Positions 8,972 through 17,241 of a stretch of DNA of 64,000 bases are shown piece after piece. The notes under the pieces were generated by a model, which worked only from the letters and a program-made list of their open reading frames with translations, ran no database searches and had not been told where the DNA came from. How positions within the stretch are numbered: position 1 is the stretch's first letter; each line of letters opens with the position of its first letter. Both the position numbers and the translations under genes were made by a program. Source of the DNA: Kuenenia sp039794105 (GTDB lineage Bacteria > Planctomycetota > Brocadiia > Brocadiales > Brocadiaceae); the NCBI RefSeq assembly GCF_039794105.1, contig NZ_JBDIWA010000014.1:1-64000 (forward strand). Direction: 5' to 3'.

Positions 8972-9964
8972 TCATCCAAGCTGTTTCAGCCGCAATGCGT
9001 CACAATTGCCGCAAATATCATTCTGGTTTTTGCGAAAATACTGCATATTTTCACTATTCCAGATTTCGTCAATGTCTTCTTTTAAAATATTGCCGACTTC
9101 ATGCCTGGGAAGGTCGCAGCATGGAGTAACCTTGCCGTCAATATTAATATACAAGTAATCATATGGCTTAGGGCAATATTTATCAAACCGGTACATTGCC
9201 GGACGCATTTTTTTATAGAGGAAACGGAACAAAATATTGTCAAATGCGGTATAATTGTTGTCCACCTGTAATCCATATTCCCTGGCTATCTGCTCCGATT
9301 TCTCATAAATTTCCAGTTCTTCTTTTAAGCCAGGCCTTTTAAAACCGCTTTTATCCATAGGCATATTTAACCGTATTAAATAAACACGGTCTGCGCCAAT
9401 TTCTCCCGCTAAACGAACAGCATCCAAACACTGTTTCACGTCATGCATGGTGATTTGTATGGTAATAACAGGGCTGGATTTTTCCCCTCGCAACTTAATA
9501 AGCGACTGTACATTCTTTTGCACTACTTTGCTGGACGGGTGTCCCTCTTTTGCGCCAGATTCATCATCGATACTATCCAACGAGATGGTAAGTTTATCTA
9601 ACCGTATTTCTATGAATTTTTCTGTATATTGCGCCAGCAATAAACCATTCGTCGTTAATCCGACTTTATGCCCTTTGTTTTTTGTATAGGCAATCATTTC
9701 TGTTAATTGCGGATGCAACAAAGGTTCTCCCCAGCCGGTTAGCGTAACGTTATAACGGGAATCAATCCTGTCAATGATATGTTTAAAGAGGCCAAAAGGA
9801 ATGTCTTTTTCCGGCAGGTTGAATGTCTCTCTCGGGCACATACCGCAGCTATAATTACAGCGGTTGGTAATTTCTATCTGAATACGTTCCGGTCGTTCCG
9901 GAAAGATATAAAATGTTCTGCCAAATATACCTTTTATCAGGTAGAAGGGACTTATGAAATACAT
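8972..9964 (-). CDS. Radical SAM/SPASM domain protein
   Basis: A 330-residue radical SAM enzyme. The cluster motif CNYSCGMC (residues ~37-44) sits after IQIEITNR. The C-terminal Cys cluster (CCDLPRHEVG and CGNCDALRLKQLG) is of SPASM type and would hold auxiliary iron-sulfur clusters. SPASM proteins modify peptides, proteins or small molecules; no precursor peptide is visible here, so the substrate is unknown. The gene starts 24 bases after purF on the same strand and is probably co-transcribed with it. Confidence 0.88.
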   Translation of the reverse strand: MYFISPFYLIKGIFGRTFYIFPERPERIQIEITNRCNYSCGMCPRETFNLPEKDIPFGLFKHIIDRIDSRYNVTLTGWGEPLLHPQLTEMIAYTKNKGHKVGLTTNGLLLAQYTEKFIEIRLDKLTISLDSIDDESGAKEGHPSSKVVQKNVQSLIKLRGEKSSPVITIQITMHDVKQCLDAVRLAGEIGADRVYLIRLNMPMDKSGFKRPGLKEELEIYEKSEQIAREYGLQVDNNYTAFDNILFRFLYKKMRPAMYRFDKYCPKPYDYLYINIDGKVTPCCDLPRHEVGNILKEDIDEIWNSENMQYFRKNQNDICGNCDALRLKQLG

Positions 9965-9987
9965 TTACCTATAATCCAGGGGAGAGT

Positions 9988-11415
9988 TTATTTAATTACA
10001 CAATGTGCCGGTCTTTCCGCTTCATCAACGGAAAAACTATCCGTTACATTATCCATTTCTTCATTAACGTTTGTTGGGTAATCACTGGTAAAACACGCGT
10101 TGCAGAAATTCTGCCTCGGCTGCGTGGTACAGCTCATCATTCCTTCCACGCTAAGATAACTCAGGCTCTCTACATTCAAAAATTTCCTTGTCTCTTCAAC
10201 CGTTTTATTGGCTGCAATAAGTTCGCCTTTTTGCTGAAAATCAATTCCATAATAACAGGGATGCCTGTGGGGAGGACAACTAATCCTCGCGTGTATTTCC
10301 TTCGCACCTGCTTTTCTTAATAAACCAAACCTGGATTTCGAGGTAGTACCCCGCACAATCGAATCATCTATTACAATAACACGTTTCCCAGCCACTGTCT
10401 CTTTCAGCGGATTTAATTTCAGCTCGACAAAACGATGTCTCATATCTTGCTGAGGCAGGATGAAAGTCCTTCCAACATAATGGTTTCTGATAAAACCTCT
10501 GTCAAAAGGTATTGATGCGGCGTGCGAATATCCAATTGCTGCGGAATTTCCCCCTTCAGGCACAGAAATTACCACGTCAGCATCGACAGGCGACTCTTCC
10601 GCAAGCTTCGCGCCTAATCTCTTACGGAACAAATGGACGCTTTCCCCGTACACGCTGCTATCGGGTCTGGAAAAATACACCAACTCAAATATACAGGCGG
10701 CATATCTTTTTTGATTACTATAAAATTCACTGCGAAGGCCGTCTTTACTTATAGTGACTATTTCCCCCGGCTGCACATCCCTAACGTATTCTGCGCCAAT
10801 CTGGTCAAGGGCACATGTTTCGGAAGCAAAGACATATCCGTTATTCAGTTTCCCCAAAGAAAGCGGCCTGAAGCCATACGGATCACGCACCCCAATCATC
10901 TCATTTGGGGTTAAAATCAACAATGAAAATGCCCCTTTAAGTTGATTTAATACGCCTGGCAGCCCGCTTTGCCTTGAAACCGAAGGCTTCGCCATCAGGT
11001 GCACAATTACTTCAGTATCAGAAGTTGTATGGAATATCGACCCATTTCCTTCAAACTCATCCCGTAGTTTTTTTGCATTGGTCAATTGTCCATTGTGGGC
11101 AATTGCCACTTTCCCCCGATAATAATCCACCAGCATAGGCTGTGCATTTTCAATATTGCTCGAACCAAAAGTAGAATATCGCACATGCCCGATCGCAACA
11201 GGGTTTCTTAAGGATTTAAGCATACGAGCATCCAGGGCGTCACTAATCAACCCCATTCCTTTACGGCAAATGATATCTTTGCCGTCCGTTGAGGCAATCC
11301 CGGCACTTTCCTCCCCGCGGTGCTGTAAAGAATATAATCCATAATACACCTTCTCTGCAGCATCTTCACAACCGTAAACACCAAACAAACCACAATGTTC
11401 TTTTATGTAACCCAT
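9988..11415 (-). CDS. purF: Amidophosphoribosyltransferase (glutamine PRPP amidotransferase)
   Basis: First committed step of purine synthesis: glutamine plus PRPP to phosphoribosylamine. The 475-residue protein has a short propeptide MGYIKEH before Cys8, the N-terminal nucleophile of the glutaminase domain (CGLFGVYG), then the amidotransferase segments, and the PRPP-binding loop VIVIDDSIVRGTT (about 341-353) of the type I phosphoribosyltransferase domain. Cysteines in the second half fit the iron-sulfur-containing Bacillus-type enzyme, consistent with the propeptide. Head of a minus-strand run ending in purM. A strong promoter is visible at 11602-11629, giving a repeat-filled ~180-base leader. 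Confidence 0.97.
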   Translation of the reverse strand: MGYIKEHCGLFGVYGCEDAAEKVYYGLYSLQHRGEESAGIASTDGKDIICRKGMGLISDALDARMLKSLRNPVAIGHVRYSTFGSSNIENAQPMLVDYYRGKVAIAHNGQLTNAKKLRDEFEGNGSIFHTTSDTEVIVHLMAKPSVSRQSGLPGVLNQLKGAFSLLILTPNEMIGVRDPYGFRPLSLGKLNNGYVFASETCALDQIGAEYVRDVQPGEIVTISKDGLRSEFYSNQKRYAACIFELVYFSRPDSSVYGESVHLFRKRLGAKLAEESPVDADVVISVPEGGNSAAIGYSHAASIPFDRGFIRNHYVGRTFILPQQDMRHRFVELKLNPLKETVAGKRVIVIDDSIVRGTTSKSRFGLLRKAGAKEIHARISCPPHRHPCYYGIDFQQKGELIAANKTVEETRKFLNVESLSYLSVEGMMSCTTQPRQNFCNACFTSDYPTNVNEEMDNVTDSFSVDEAERPAHCVIK

Positions 11416-11463
11416 TTATCTATAAGCCCGTTAAAGTTGTTAAGTATTTTATAAAAATCCAGT

Positions 11464-11522
11464 ACGATTTACGATTTACGATTTTAGATTTACGATTTAT
11501 GATTTATGATTTATGATTTATG
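11464..11522. repeat. 7-bp tandem repeat array (ACGATTT / ATGATTT units)
   Basis: About eight units of TTTACGA/TTTATGA in the purF leader. Related short arrays lie at 17110-17127 and 17181-17194. Confidence 0.8.
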
Positions 11523-11524
11523 AA

Positions 11525-11568
11525 TATTCCCCTCCCTCTTGGGGGGGATAGGGGGGGTCGTCTTACGA
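11525..11568. repeat. GC-rich dispersed repeat, family A
   Basis: CCCCTCCCTCTTGGGGGGG core followed by GGGGGGTCGTCTTACGAT. The tail is shared with the copy at 28364-28406. It lies inside the presumed purF 5' leader. Confidence 0.8.
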
Positions 11569-11601
11569 TGAATTTTTCGGCAGGTTTGGTAACGAAATGA
11601 A

Positions 11602-11629
11602 ATTATATCAAACATACGTTTAGTGTCAA
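11602..11629 (-). promoter_or_regulatory. Sigma70-like promoter for purF
   Basis: Minus strand: perfect TTGACA (11629-11624), 16-base spacer, perfect TATAAT (11607-11602). Predicted start near 11595, about 180 bases upstream of the purF ATG. Confidence 0.75.
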
Positions 11630-11658
11630 TATTATAATTATGTCTCAGGAGCGGGTAC

Positions 11659-12345
11659 ATGGAGAATAGTACGATAAAATATAAAAAAAGGTTTTCGGAC
11701 GTCCTCCTGTATGTCATAATAAGCCCCACTCTTGTACGGAAAAACGGAGGAAACATCCTGCAGGAAGTCATCCGGGGCGGCGCAGATGCGGTACAACTCA
11801 GAGAAAAAACAATGCCAGACAATGAATTCCTTGCCATTGCAAAAGATTTCAGGGAAATAACCGGACAGACAAATACACTATTTATCATAAATGACCGGGC
11901 GAAAATCGCCGGCAAAGTAAATGCAGATGGATTACATATCGGGCAAACAGATATGAACATCAATAACGCACGCAAAATCATTGGAAATGACAAAATAATC
12001 GGACGCTCCACACACAACATTTTCCAGGCACGCCTGGCAGAACAGGAAGGCGCTGACTATATTAGCGTTGGTCCCTTATTTTATACCGCCACAAAATCCC
12101 ATGAACCCCCCGTAGGCCTACGCTATTTGCAGCAAGTCCGTCAGGAAATTTCTCTTCCTTTTGTAGTGATTGGCGGCATTACTGCAAACAACGCGGGCGA
12201 AATAATACATGCGGGCGGAAACAGGATTGCTATTTGTTCTGCAATTATTTGCAGTAAAAATATAACGCAGGCAACACGCACCCTTAAAGACCTCTTAGTC
12301 AAAAATAATCCCTTTTCAGGACAGGAGAAAAAATGGCCTTTATGA
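11659..12345 (+). CDS. thiE: Thiamine-phosphate synthase
   Basis: Joins HMP-PP and thiazole phosphate to make thiamine phosphate. The 228-residue TIM-barrel protein shows the family markers GGADAVQLREK, FIINDRAKIAG, ADGLHIGQTD, IIGRSTHN, ADYISVGPLFYTATK and VVIGGITANN, in order. Ribosome site CAGGAGCGG lies upstream of the ATG. No other thiamine gene is adjacent. The C-terminal 15 residues after LVKNN are not conserved; an AGGAG-preceded ATG for a short unrelated frame overlaps the end. Confidence 0.95.
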   Translation: MENSTIKYKKRFSDVLLYVIISPTLVRKNGGNILQEVIRGGADAVQLREKTMPDNEFLAIAKDFREITGQTNTLFIINDRAKIAGKVNADGLHIGQTDMNINNARKIIGNDKIIGRSTHNIFQARLAEQEGADYISVGPLFYTATKSHEPPVGLRYLQQVRQEISLPFVVIGGITANNAGEIIHAGGNRIAICSAIICSKNITQATRTLKDLLVKNNPFSGQEKKWPL

Positions 12346-12461
12346 AAAAACCGGGAAATATTTCACCATTGATGTTTTTTCCGCCGTCACGAAATGCAGG
12401 AATGAAGATTTCAATACAAGGCTGGAATAATATCATAAGTGTCTATTTTTGTAACAATTAA
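12333..12461 (+). CDS. Possible 42-residue small protein overlapping thiE end
   Basis: A 42-codon frame whose ATG at 12333 follows AGGAGAAAAA, a good ribosome site, and overlaps the thiE stop. The product starts AFMKKPGNISPLMFFPP and matches nothing I recognise. It may be a real coupled small gene, a truncated remnant of a former downstream gene, or chance. Confidence 0.25.
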   Translation: MAFMKKPGNISPLMFFPPSRNAGMKISIQGWNNIISVYFCNN

Positions 12462-12764
12462 AAAATATTTTCAACCAAATGGCAAGGTAAGACCCTGCCG
12501 GTACTATTTAAGGCATTCTATTTGCTTCGCTATTTTGGTATTATTTTTCTAAGTGTAGGGACAGAAGCATTTGCTATAAACGGTTGCTGCTCATTCCTCA
12601 CTTAATATCTAAGGCCGCTAAATCCATTTGTAGTGCGACGAGGTTCGTCGCACTACAAATGACGATTTCCAGTTTCGAAAGACTAAAGTGTTACATACTT
12701 TTTGATTTGGTACATAAAAACATCTACTTTACAGATAAGATTTTACATTAATAAGGAATACACC
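12346..12764. other. Repeat-bearing intergenic region
   Basis: About 420 bases between thiE and the first lipoprotein gene. Apart from the small frame at its start it holds a partial copy of the element seen at 19608 (12556-12580), a 37-bp palindrome (12625-12661) and a partial family E repeat (12673-12694). The order of these elements resembles the gap at 19.0-19.7 kb. Confidence 0.6.
12625..12661. repeat. Long palindrome, family C
   Basis: 17-bp arms (CATTTGTAGTGCGACGA and its complement) around a 3-base loop. With flanks, positions 12615-12671 match the reverse complement of 19029-19083. Confidence 0.9.
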
Positions 12765-13286
12765 ATGCAGAAATTTTTATTTTTACTTTCTCTGTTATCT
12801 TTTACGCTCTTAACCTGCCTAGGTTGTGAAAGCATTATGAAATCTTCGCTTTCAACGGAACCACCGCCCCCTCCGCCAAAAAGCAGTGGATATCTTACAG
12901 AAGGGGCTACCGTAAAAATAGATACCGGCTACAAAACCAATAGACTCTCTGTTCTGGAACAGCTTGATCAGGCAAATAAAGACCTTATAATGGAAAAAGA
13001 AAGGGTAGCTTCACTCGAAAAAGAAATAGCAGAGCAAATGGAAATTCGCAAGATGCTTGAATACAGGATTGAAGAAAACGAGCGGCACTTGCAGTTTCTG
13101 GAAACACTTCAACAGGAAAATGAACAACTGAGAAAACAACTTGTGAACGCCCAGGCGCCTTATGAGGATAAAATTAAAGAACTGACTCTGGAATTAGCCA
13201 GGTCAAGGCTCGAGGAAACAAAAGCGAAACAAGAGCTTGTTGGCCTAAAAATAGAATTACTGGTGGATAAAAAGAAAAACCAGTAA
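12765..13286 (+). CDS. Predicted coiled-coil lipoprotein, function unknown
   Basis: From the ATG at 12765 (ribosome site AAGGAATA) the protein has a lipoprotein signal peptide ending LLTCLGC, so Cys20 would be lipidated. A Pro-rich linker (EPPPPPPK) follows, then residues ~60-170 form a long charged coiled coil (heptads such as LEQLDQANKDLIMEKERVAS). An upstream in-frame start at 12702 would bury the signal peptide and is rejected. Cell location: membrane-anchored, periplasm side. It precedes a second lipoprotein gene and the flagellar block; a role in flagellar or envelope assembly is only suggested by position. Confidence 0.7.
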   Translation: MQKFLFLLSLLSFTLLTCLGCESIMKSSLSTEPPPPPPKSSGYLTEGATVKIDTGYKTNRLSVLEQLDQANKDLIMEKERVASLEKEIAEQMEIRKMLEYRIEENERHLQFLETLQQENEQLRKQLVNAQAPYEDKIKELTLELARSRLEETKAKQELVGLKIELLVDKKKNQ

Positions 13287-13323
13287 ATGTCGTGTAAATC
13301 TCTTTAAAAATAGTGTAGGGTGG

Positions 13324-13394
13324 AGTCGGCAGTCAGCAGTCAGCAAATTGCAAATTGCTGATTGTGGACTGTGGACTGTGGACTGTGGACTGTG
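13324..13394. repeat. 7-bp tandem repeat array (GTGGACT units)
   Basis: AGTCAGC/CAAATTG units turning into GTGGACT units. Read as protein it gives VDCGLWTVDC-type text, an artefact that extends the following lipoprotein frame at its N-terminus. Confidence 0.85.
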
Positions 13395-13432
13395 AACAGC
13401 CACTACTTTTTATAACGCATCTGGAGGTGTTT

Positions 13433-14056
13433 GTGTATCGTAGAATCAGCGTAAGTATCATATTTTTAATCCTTTTTTCCGGTTGTATAAGCAGTCCTAA
13501 AATTACCCGGTATTCAGGATTGAGTTATAACAAATCCGACGAATTAAGAGTAACCCATTTGCAACGGGTATTGCTTTTGCCCTTTGAATACACCATCGAC
13601 CGGGAAGCCGTTATCGATGAAATTGCAGAAGCATTTTCTGTAGAGCTAAGGAAAATAGGCAGATTTGAAGTTGTTGTGCTTGAAGGAAAGGCAAAAATGT
13701 TATCGGAAAATAAGATATGGGATAAAGGGTCTATCAACCTCGACACTGTATTGCAATTAAGGAAAAAATACGACGTTGACGCCATTGTTTTTGGCGCCAT
13801 TACTCATTATCGTCCCTATGAACCAATGCTGCTTGGAGTTAAAGCGGGAATGGTTTCCACCGATACCGGCACTGTTTTATGGAGCGCGGACGGTGTATAT
13901 GACAGCAACGAAAATGAAGTCGCAGAACTGGTAAAATATTACTTTGAAAGCACCCACCAAAAAAGCGCTCTCTACGGCTGGAAGCTTATCCTGCTTTCCA
14001 TGAGACGTTATTCTCAGTTTGTCGCCAACCAGATTACAAAGACGCTATTATATTAA
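13433..14056 (+). CDS. Predicted lipoprotein, function unknown
   Basis: The GTG at 13433 sits five bases after TCTGGAGGTG and gives a compact lipoprotein signal peptide YRRISVSIIFLILFSGC. The mature part (~185 residues) has alternating strands and helices (TVLLLPFEYTIDREAV-like region, DAIVFGAITHYRPYEP, STDTGTVLWSADGVYD). The pattern of a predicted nucleotide-free alpha/beta domain with a Tyr-Arg-Pro loop resembles GNA1162/CsgG-N-like envelope lipoproteins, but only weakly. The in-frame ATG at 13355 lies inside a tandem repeat and is not used. Linked to the preceding lipoprotein gene and followed by fliK. Confidence 0.65.
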   Translation: MYRRISVSIIFLILFSGCISSPKITRYSGLSYNKSDELRVTHLQRVLLLPFEYTIDREAVIDEIAEAFSVELRKIGRFEVVVLEGKAKMLSENKIWDKGSINLDTVLQLRKKYDVDAIVFGAITHYRPYEPMLLGVKAGMVSTDTGTVLWSADGVYDSNENEVAELVKYYFESTHQKSALYGWKLILLSMRRYSQFVANQITKTLLY

Positions 14057-14630
14057 ATCAATCGGCTGTAGAGACAACGCATGCGTTGTCTCTATGCATC
14101 AAATCCTCTCCTTTTCAATCTGTGAAATCTGTGGTTTCAGTTTTTCATCATCGTACATCGTAAACGGAAATAATTACCTGCTCATAGGAAAAAAACGCCC
14201 TTGTTTCCCCCTTGTTTTCCCTACTCCACAAAAAAGTCCTAAAATTTTTCATGTAATTTTATATCTCCGGACAAACTATTTTAATACCTGAGAAATTCCA
14301 TTAAACCCGCGATTTGTACTCAGGGGTATTTCGTCCTGGCAGCAATAATATCAAGGGTATCAGGAGTAAACCACCGTCAACATGGGAAAAGATTATTAAG
14401 GCTGATAGCGCTTTTTCTCTATCAAAAAGAACTGCATATGAAAGGATAAAACCGTGCATCCCCCCGCTCTTTTTCCTGAAAAAAATCATGGCATTATTCT
14501 TGCTCATGTTCATAAACAGGAATTTCAAACTGTTCATGCAGTTGCTACAAAGAAAAAAGAATTTTCCGTGTATTCCGTGTATTCCGTGGTTGTAACACTA
14601 TACTCATTTTAACCAAAAAGGGGAAAAAAC
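14057..14630. other. Intergenic region before fliK
   Basis: 574 bases. It contains a perfect 26-bp palindrome (14069-14094), a dispersed AATCTGTGAAATCTGTGG element at ~14117-14140 also seen at 17135 and (reverse) 23164, and a GTATTCCGT direct repeat near 14570-14590. Two overlapping opposite open frames (14301-14537 and 14314-14595) have no protein-like features. The flagellar promoter is probably here, but I cannot point to it. Confidence 0.5.
14069..14094. repeat. Perfect 26-bp palindrome
   Basis: TAGAGACAACGCA with its exact complement, no loop. It lies 12 bases after a lipoprotein stop; no T-tract follows, so it looks like a mobile short palindrome and not a terminator. Confidence 0.85.
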
Positions 14631-16610
14631 ATGTCTGCAATACTCGAACTTTTTAACAGCGGCTATTCCTCGCCAAAGATGCTCAATGAAGCACGGCAAG
14701 ACGCAACCAATGCCAACATCAGCACTAATGGCTCAAATACCGGTCTCGCCGATGATGAATTAGACGACCTTGCAGAAGGCGAAACCCTCCAGTTTGAAGA
14801 ATTGCTTACACAGCACACTTCCCCGTCCGCAAAAAAGCCAGAGGGGAAAAGTGCAAAAAACACCGTTGAAACCCTGTCAAAAACAATTACTGAAAAAATC
14901 GCTAAAGGCGAAGAACCGGAAGGCGACACGATTTTTGCAAACATGTTAAATCCGGATACTCTGGCAAATACAATAATCAACGTACTTCAGGGAAATGCAA
15001 ACACTGCGGAATCCGAAAAGCTTTATAATTTTTTTAATACACTTACCTCAGAAAATGCGTTGTTTTCTGATACTGATAAAGGGGAAATACTTGCCGCATT
15101 GAAACAGTTATTAAACTCACTAAAATCCCCCCCCTCCCCCCCCCAAAGGGAGGGGATTAAGTTGCTCGACACCTTAACGTCATTCTTTCAAACAACCCCC
15201 TCAAAGAACGATTGCGTTTCTTTGCAATCAGGTGTATTTGCAGAAAGGCTTCTCCCTGCTTTTGCCGGAGAGAGTTTCTCTTTGCATCCAAATATACTTG
15301 CGGATAATGATGGAAATACAAAAAATCCCCTCCTGGGCGGGGATTCAGGGGTAGTCGAACTATTACCACAAAACAAATCATTTGATACACGTTCAACCCC
15401 TTTAGAATCATTCATTTTTAATGCCTCCACTAAGAAAATGGCCTCATCAGGGAATTACTCGATAACAAACATGCCGCCTGCTACCGGCGAAGGTGTTGTT
15501 TCGCAATTGAATGGATTGCTCAATAATTATGAGGGGAATGTTACTGTATCAGAGATTTCTCTCACGGATTCAAAAACAAGAGAGGCACACAATGCGCTAA
15601 AATCCCTCCTGAAAACAATGGTAAACGAAGGCAGGAATAATGTATTCTCGTTTAACACACCTATGGACGCCGGTATTTCCATGCATGAGTTTTCAGGATT
15701 AACCATGAACAGGGCGTCAAAAACCTCTGAAACACAGAAGGCATTTTTACAGAATACCACAGGGGAAAACAATGGATTCGCACAGAAAATAACAAACGAC
15801 CCCAATAATTCCGCGGGGAAGAATGAAGCAAAGGACGCCGGTACAAAAGAACAGACCTCTTCCCCTCTCAACACGTCTTCCGGTTCAGGTTCATTCATGG
15901 GAAATGAGGAGGGTAATTCATCCGGCAATCTTTCACAACAAGGGAAGGATACGTTTGCTTTTGCCCCCAATAATAATCAACAGGAAAAGACGCCGGTAAA
16001 TAACGTACCTTTAAACAACCCTGATTTCCGGCAAAATATATCAGAACCACTCACTGGTTCAGCAACTACGATATTGTCTTCCGCTGAAAATCCAAAGAAT
16101 GTTGCGTCCCCCTTGTTCCAGGGCAATATCCCTCCCGGTACAAATACCCTGCAAAACAACGTAATGGAACAACTATTGGAAAATATCAAGACGTTACGCA
16201 ACGGCAATACGTCTGAAATCAAACTACAACTGACTCCCCCTGCGCTGGGTACGGTAAGGCTTCATTTCACCGAGGAAAACGATGAGGTCAGGGCAAAGAT
16301 ATATGTGGAAAATGCGGAGGTAAAGGCGGCAATACAAAACAATATCCATCGCCTGAAGGAATCAATCGCCACAAATGGCGTTGAGATACAGAGGGTAGAA
16401 GTGTATGTACAAAATGAAAGCAAAAACAACCACGAACGGCAATCCCAGGCATATTTTGCCGAAGGCGATTCACCGCGCCGGGACGGAGCCAGAGACGGAA
16501 GCCATAAAGAAGAAAACCCTGCAGGAGAAAATGAAAATAATCATAAAGTACTATCAATTAAAAATAAAATCGCATCGTCATCAAATTTAACCATAGATTA
16601 CATTTTTTAA
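14631..16610 (+). CDS. fliK: Flagellar hook-length control protein FliK
   Basis: Molecular ruler that ends hook growth and switches the flagellar export gate to filament substrates. The 659-residue protein is long and low-complexity (Asn/Ser/Thr-rich), as FliK often is. The conserved C-terminal Flg_hook domain covers about residues 511-595, with SEIKLQLTPPALGTVRLHF and an AAIQNNIHRLKESI helix. First gene of the flagellar run; flgD starts 11 bases later. Residues ~165-242 are encoded by two inverted copies of the GC-rich family A repeat and the DNA between them, an in-frame insertion. Ribosome site AAAGGGG. Confidence 0.9.
   Translation: MSAILELFNSGYSSPKMLNEARQDATNANISTNGSNTGLADDELDDLAEGETLQFEELLTQHTSPSAKKPEGKSAKNTVETLSKTITEKIAKGEEPEGDTIFANMLNPDTLANTIINVLQGNANTAESEKLYNFFNTLTSENALFSDTDKGEILAALKQLLNSLKSPPSPPQREGIKLLDTLTSFFQTTPSKNDCVSLQSGVFAERLLPAFAGESFSLHPNILADNDGNTKNPLLGGDSGVVELLPQNKSFDTRSTPLESFIFNASTKKMASSGNYSITNMPPATGEGVVSQLNGLLNNYEGNVTVSEISLTDSKTREAHNALKSLLKTMVNEGRNNVFSFNTPMDAGISMHEFSGLTMNRASKTSETQKAFLQNTTGENNGFAQKITNDPNNSAGKNEAKDAGTKEQTSSPLNTSSGSGSFMGNEEGNSSGNLSQQGKDTFAFAPNNNQQEKTPVNNVPLNNPDFRQNISEPLTGSATTILSSAENPKNVASPLFQGNIPPGTNTLQNNVMEQLLENIKTLRNGNTSEIKLQLTPPALGTVRLHFTEENDEVRAKIYVENAEVKAAIQNNIHRLKESIATNGVEIQRVEVYVQNESKNNHERQSQAYFAEGDSPRRDGARDGSHKEENPAGENENNHKVLSIKNKIASSSNLTIDYIF
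15122..15160. repeat. GC-rich family A repeat inside fliK, reverse orientation
   Basis: The reverse complement reads ATCCCCTCCCTTTGGGGGGG, close to the intergenic copies. It is translated in frame as SPPSPPQREG within FliK. Confidence 0.75.
15321..15355. repeat. GC-rich family A repeat inside fliK, forward orientation
   Basis: AATCCCCTCCTGGGCGGGG plus ATTCAGGGGTAGTC, a shortened copy. Translated in frame as NPLLGGDSGVVE. Confidence 0.65.
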
Positions 16611-16621
16611 GGAGATTACCC

Positions 16622-17110
16622 ATGAGTACTACTAGTACCACAAGTTTAGGCTCTGAAATCACAACGGATAGCTTTCTTACGCTTTTTACCACGCAGATGC
16701 GCTATCAGGACCCGCTAGACCCACAGGACAATTCAGAATTTCTGTCACAGTTGGCGCAATTCACCACACTGGAGCAGACATCGCAGCAGACGGAATACCT
16801 TGCTGACCTGGCGTCACTTGATACCGCTTCACTGCAACTGGATCAAATCGGGATCGCTTCCGGATTCATCGGCAAAACCATTACCTACAGCGATGAAAAT
16901 GGAGAAGGAGAATATACCGGCGTGGTAGAAGGGGTAAAGCTTGAAGAAGACGGTACGGTATCGTTTGTCATAGACGGCGAATCCGTTTCCATATCGAATT
17001 TTATACAAGTGGAAAGCACCGCCGCCACCGTAGAAGGAGAAACCGAAACTGATTCAGGCGACGGGATATCATCCGTAGTTGACGACACAACGGAAGAGAC
17101 GACAAATTAA
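16622..17110 (+). CDS. flgD: Flagellar hook-capping protein FlgD
   Basis: Scaffold that caps the growing hook and helps FlgE subunits assemble. The 162-residue protein carries the FlgD core FLTLFTTQMRYQDPLDPQDN followed by SEFLSQLAQFTTLEQ (about residues 20-55) and a short beta-rich C-terminal half (GFIGKTITYSDENGEGEYTG). At 162 residues it is shorter than enterobacterial FlgD (~230), lacking the second Ig-like domain. Strong ribosome site AAGGAGATT; tight spacing after fliK. Confidence 0.95.
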   Translation: MSTTSTTSLGSEITTDSFLTLFTTQMRYQDPLDPQDNSEFLSQLAQFTTLEQTSQQTEYLADLASLDTASLQLDQIGIASGFIGKTITYSDENGEGEYTGVVEGVKLEEDGTVSFVIDGESVSISNFIQVESTAATVEGETETDSGDGISSVVDDTTEETTN

Positions 17111-17241
17111 TTTACGATTTACGATTTTTTCAATCTGTCCAATCTGTGAAATCTGTGGTTTCTTTTTTTATTAATCCACAATTTACGATTTTGCCTAAAC
17201 AGTTACAATATTTTTAATCGTTAAACGAAAGGAGGCACACA

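Noticed and set aside
11511..12020. 169-codon frame antisense to thiE
   Set aside because: Complement of a well-supported thiE gene; no homology pattern.
14301..14595. Two overlapping opposite open frames of 78 and 93 codons
   Set aside because: Neither shows a domain, signal peptide or ribosome site; they shadow each other in an intergenic gap.
15527..15970. 147-codon frame antisense to fliK
   Set aside because: Follows from the low-complexity composition of fliK; no protein features.
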